From positions 1 to 7,462 of the forward strand of contig JAOTYN010000208.1 of NCBI GenBank assembly GCA_029861825.1: 7,462 nucleotides of DNA. The letters are read 5' to 3'. Of the stretch, positions 5,839 to 7,462 are shown one piece after another. The translations under genes and the position numbers were made by a program. Origin of the DNA: Cyclobacteriaceae bacterium. Its GTDB lineage: Bacteria; Bacteroidota; Bacteroidia; Cytophagales; Cyclobacteriaceae. The stretch's first letter is position 1, and every line of letters begins with the position of its first letter. The notes under the pieces are model-generated. The model searched no databases, was not told the DNA's origin, and was given only the letters and a program-made list of their open reading frames with translations.

Positions 5839-7462
5839 TCAATCCTGTGGTAACCCTGTTTGGGATTTGCCTCCCGGCTCTAGATGGTCATTCAAATATT
5901 TGGTTAATAATCCGTAGAGATGCCGGGTAGTATTTTTGCCTTCCCGGATGCTATGAGTACGGTTAGGATATGACATCAATTGAAATTGCTTGTTGTATTT
6001 GATGAGCTCATTGATCAACACCTCGGCATTTTGATAGTGAACATTATCATCACCGGTGCCGTGAACCAAAAGCAAATCACCTTGGAGATTTTTCGCATAA
6101 GTTACCGGGGAACCTTTAATAAAATCTTCTTTGGTCTCCCATGGAACGCCCATATAACGCTCTTGATAAATGTTATCGTATAGCATTTGATTGGCTACCG
6201 GTGCAATTGACATACCTGTTTTATAGATTTCCGGATATTGGAATAACAGATTCAAAGTCATGGATCCACCACCGCTCCAGCCCCAAACTCCCACACGATC
6301 GCTGTCGATAAAATCCTGCTTCAACACCTCAAGGGTAGCCATAGCCTGATCCCGGGCATTGATGACACCAATCTTGCGGAAGATGCTTTTTCGCCAATCC
6401 CGTCCCTTAGGACTAGGGGTTCCACGATTGTCCATTGTCACTACGATGTAACCCTGCTGAGCCAGCATTAAATGCCACAAAGTGCGGGTGCCACCCCAAC
6501 GGTCCCGAGCAGTTTGACCCGCAGGTTCTCCATAGACATAAAACAGAACGGGGTATTTTCTTTGAGGGTCAAAGTCCGGAGGCCGCACCATATAACCCTG
6601 CATTTCTACTTGATCTTTGGTAGTCACTTCAAAGAACTCGATAGGCTTTTTCGTCAGGCTTTGGAACCTTTGGTGTAAATTCTGGTTAGCGACCAGCACT
6701 CTCAGGGATTTATGACTGGGCAAAGACACTAACTCTACGATCGGGGGTGTATTAGCATTTGAGTAAGTATGGAAGGCGTATTTCCCACCTGGCGAGACTT
6801 GATAAATGTGGTCACCGGGCTGATCTGTGGGAGACAATCGCTCTGGAGTACCCTTACCGTCGAGTCGGTTCCTAAAAAGGTATCTTTGAGTGGGATTATC
6901 TGGAGAGGCTATGAAATAGACATACCCACTTTTATCATCAATAAGCACAATGCTAACCACATCATAGTCACCAGGAGTGACCAATTTCTCTGTACCATTT
7001 TGCGTGCAGATTCGGTAAAAGTGATTCCATCCGTCTTTTTCGCTAAGCCAACTAAACTCTTTGCCGTCGTTTAACCAGATCCAGTCGTCAATAGCCCGAA
7101 CCCAGGCATCATCCTTATCGGTATAGATGTTTTTAACTTGCTCGTTGGCAATGTTATATACCCAAATACGATTAGTATTTTGTTTACGGGGGATTTGCTG
7201 TACCAGAATACTGCGGGAATCTGGAGCCCACATCATGCGCGGCAGATAGTTTTGAATGTGGTTACCTGGAATGGGTAACCATTTGGTAGTGCCACCATCA
7301 GCGGATATCACCCCAATTCGACAACTACTAGGATCCTCTCCAACTTTAGGGTACTGTACAAGTACGTTAAAAGGATAAAGAGAATCTGTATTATTGATCA
7401 TGTAAAAATCCTTGATGGTCCTGGCATCCACTTGCCAATAGGCAACGTATCGACCATCGGGA
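5839..7462 (-). CDS. S9B dipeptidyl-peptidase IV-like serine peptidase (5' end outside window)
   Basis: The reading frame is open to the window edge, so the start and roughly 200 residues are missing. The first visible codons read PDGRYVAYWQVDARTIKDFY, typical of the DPP-IV beta-propeller, so the GTG at 7431 is internal and not a start. Counting from that codon as residue 1, the propeller runs to about 260 and the alpha/beta-hydrolase domain from about 265 to 517. The catalytic triad is complete: Ser386 in GWSGGGS, Asp461 in GTGDDNVH and His493 in NRTHSI. Tyr300 in VYGEPAGQ corresponds to the oxyanion Tyr of DPP-IV, and Asn463 to its substrate-binding Asn. DNRGTPSPKGRDW (334-346) is also family-typical. 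The Glu-Glu motif that defines dipeptide release would lie just upstream of the window, so activity on Xaa-Pro dipeptides is likely but unconfirmed. Family members in Bacteroidota are usually exported. It is the first visible gene of a probable two-gene transcript with the M48 peptidase. Confidence 0.94.
   Translation of the reverse strand, partial: PDGRYVAYWQVDARTIKDFYMINNTDSLYPFNVLVQYPKVGEDPSSCRIGVISADGGTTKWLPIPGNHIQNYLPRMMWAPDSRSILVQQIPRKQNTNRIWVYNIANEQVKNIYTDKDDAWVRAIDDWIWLNDGKEFSWLSEKDGWNHFYRICTQNGTEKLVTPGDYDVVSIVLIDDKSGYVYFIASPDNPTQRYLFRNRLDGKGTPERLSPTDQPGDHIYQVSPGGKYAFHTYSNANTPPIVELVSLPSHKSLRVLVANQNLHQRFQSLTKKPIEFFEVTTKDQVEMQGYMVRPPDFDPQRKYPVLFYVYGEPAGQTARDRWGGTRTLWHLMLAQQGYIVVTMDNRGTPSPKGRDWRKSIFRKIGVINARDQAMATLEVLKQDFIDSDRVGVWGWSGGGSMTLNLLFQYPEIYKTGMSIAPVANQMLYDNIYQERYMGVPWETKEDFIKGSPVTYAKNLQGDLLLVHGTGDDNVHYQNAEVLINELIKYNKQFQLMSYPNRTHSIREGKNTTRHLYGLLTKYLNDHLEPGGKSQTGLPQD

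Noticed and set aside
6435..7074. Plus-strand reading frames opposite the S9 peptidase gene
   Set aside because: They are antisense to a strongly conserved peptidase sequence and show no domain, signal peptide or start signal.
7429..7431. GTG as the start codon of the S9 peptidase gene
   Set aside because: The frame stays open to the window edge and the preceding codons encode the family-typical PDGRYVAYWQ, so this is an internal codon of a gene cut by the window end.

Overview
The window looks like an ordinary chromosomal stretch from a free-living member of the Bacteroidota, probably a marine or environmental flavobacterium-like lineage. This is inferred from the protein families (a secreted S9B dipeptidyl-peptidase, a lipoprotein S45 acylase, signal peptides ending in '..AQ'), moderate GC, and the absence of clear Shine-Dalgarno sequences before any start. 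No marker gene is present, so genus cannot be named.

Layout: positions 1-133 are non-coding. A plus-strand gene at 134-2296 encodes a complete lipoprotein of the penicillin-amidase / N-acyl-homoserine-lactone acylase superfamily (peptidase S45, Ntn-hydrolase), with the key catalytic residues visible. A leader region of about 300 bases with several hairpins follows. Next is a plus-strand gene for an exported two-part protein of unknown function (best start 2600, stop 3508). It converges on a minus-strand gene (4028-3582) for a small four-helix membrane protein of unknown function. A 350-base intergenic region (4029-4378) holds a perfect 16-bp inverted repeat, suggestive of an operator, and an unusually GC-rich block. 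The right end is a minus-strand pair: an S9B prolyl-peptidase cut by the window edge (7462-5839), then 26 bases later an exported M48 zinc metallopeptidase (5812-4379).

The S9B and M48 genes are close enough to be one transcript, and both products should act outside the cytoplasm. The S45 acylase is also exported, so three of the five genes are envelope or secreted hydrolases acting on peptide or amide bonds. This fits scavenging and envelope maintenance, but no shared pathway is proven. I saw no mobile element, CRISPR array, tRNA, rRNA, toxin-antitoxin or defence system. I do not see convincing evidence of a new multi-gene system; the points worth a second look are regulatory-looking DNA structures and the two uncharacterised proteins.
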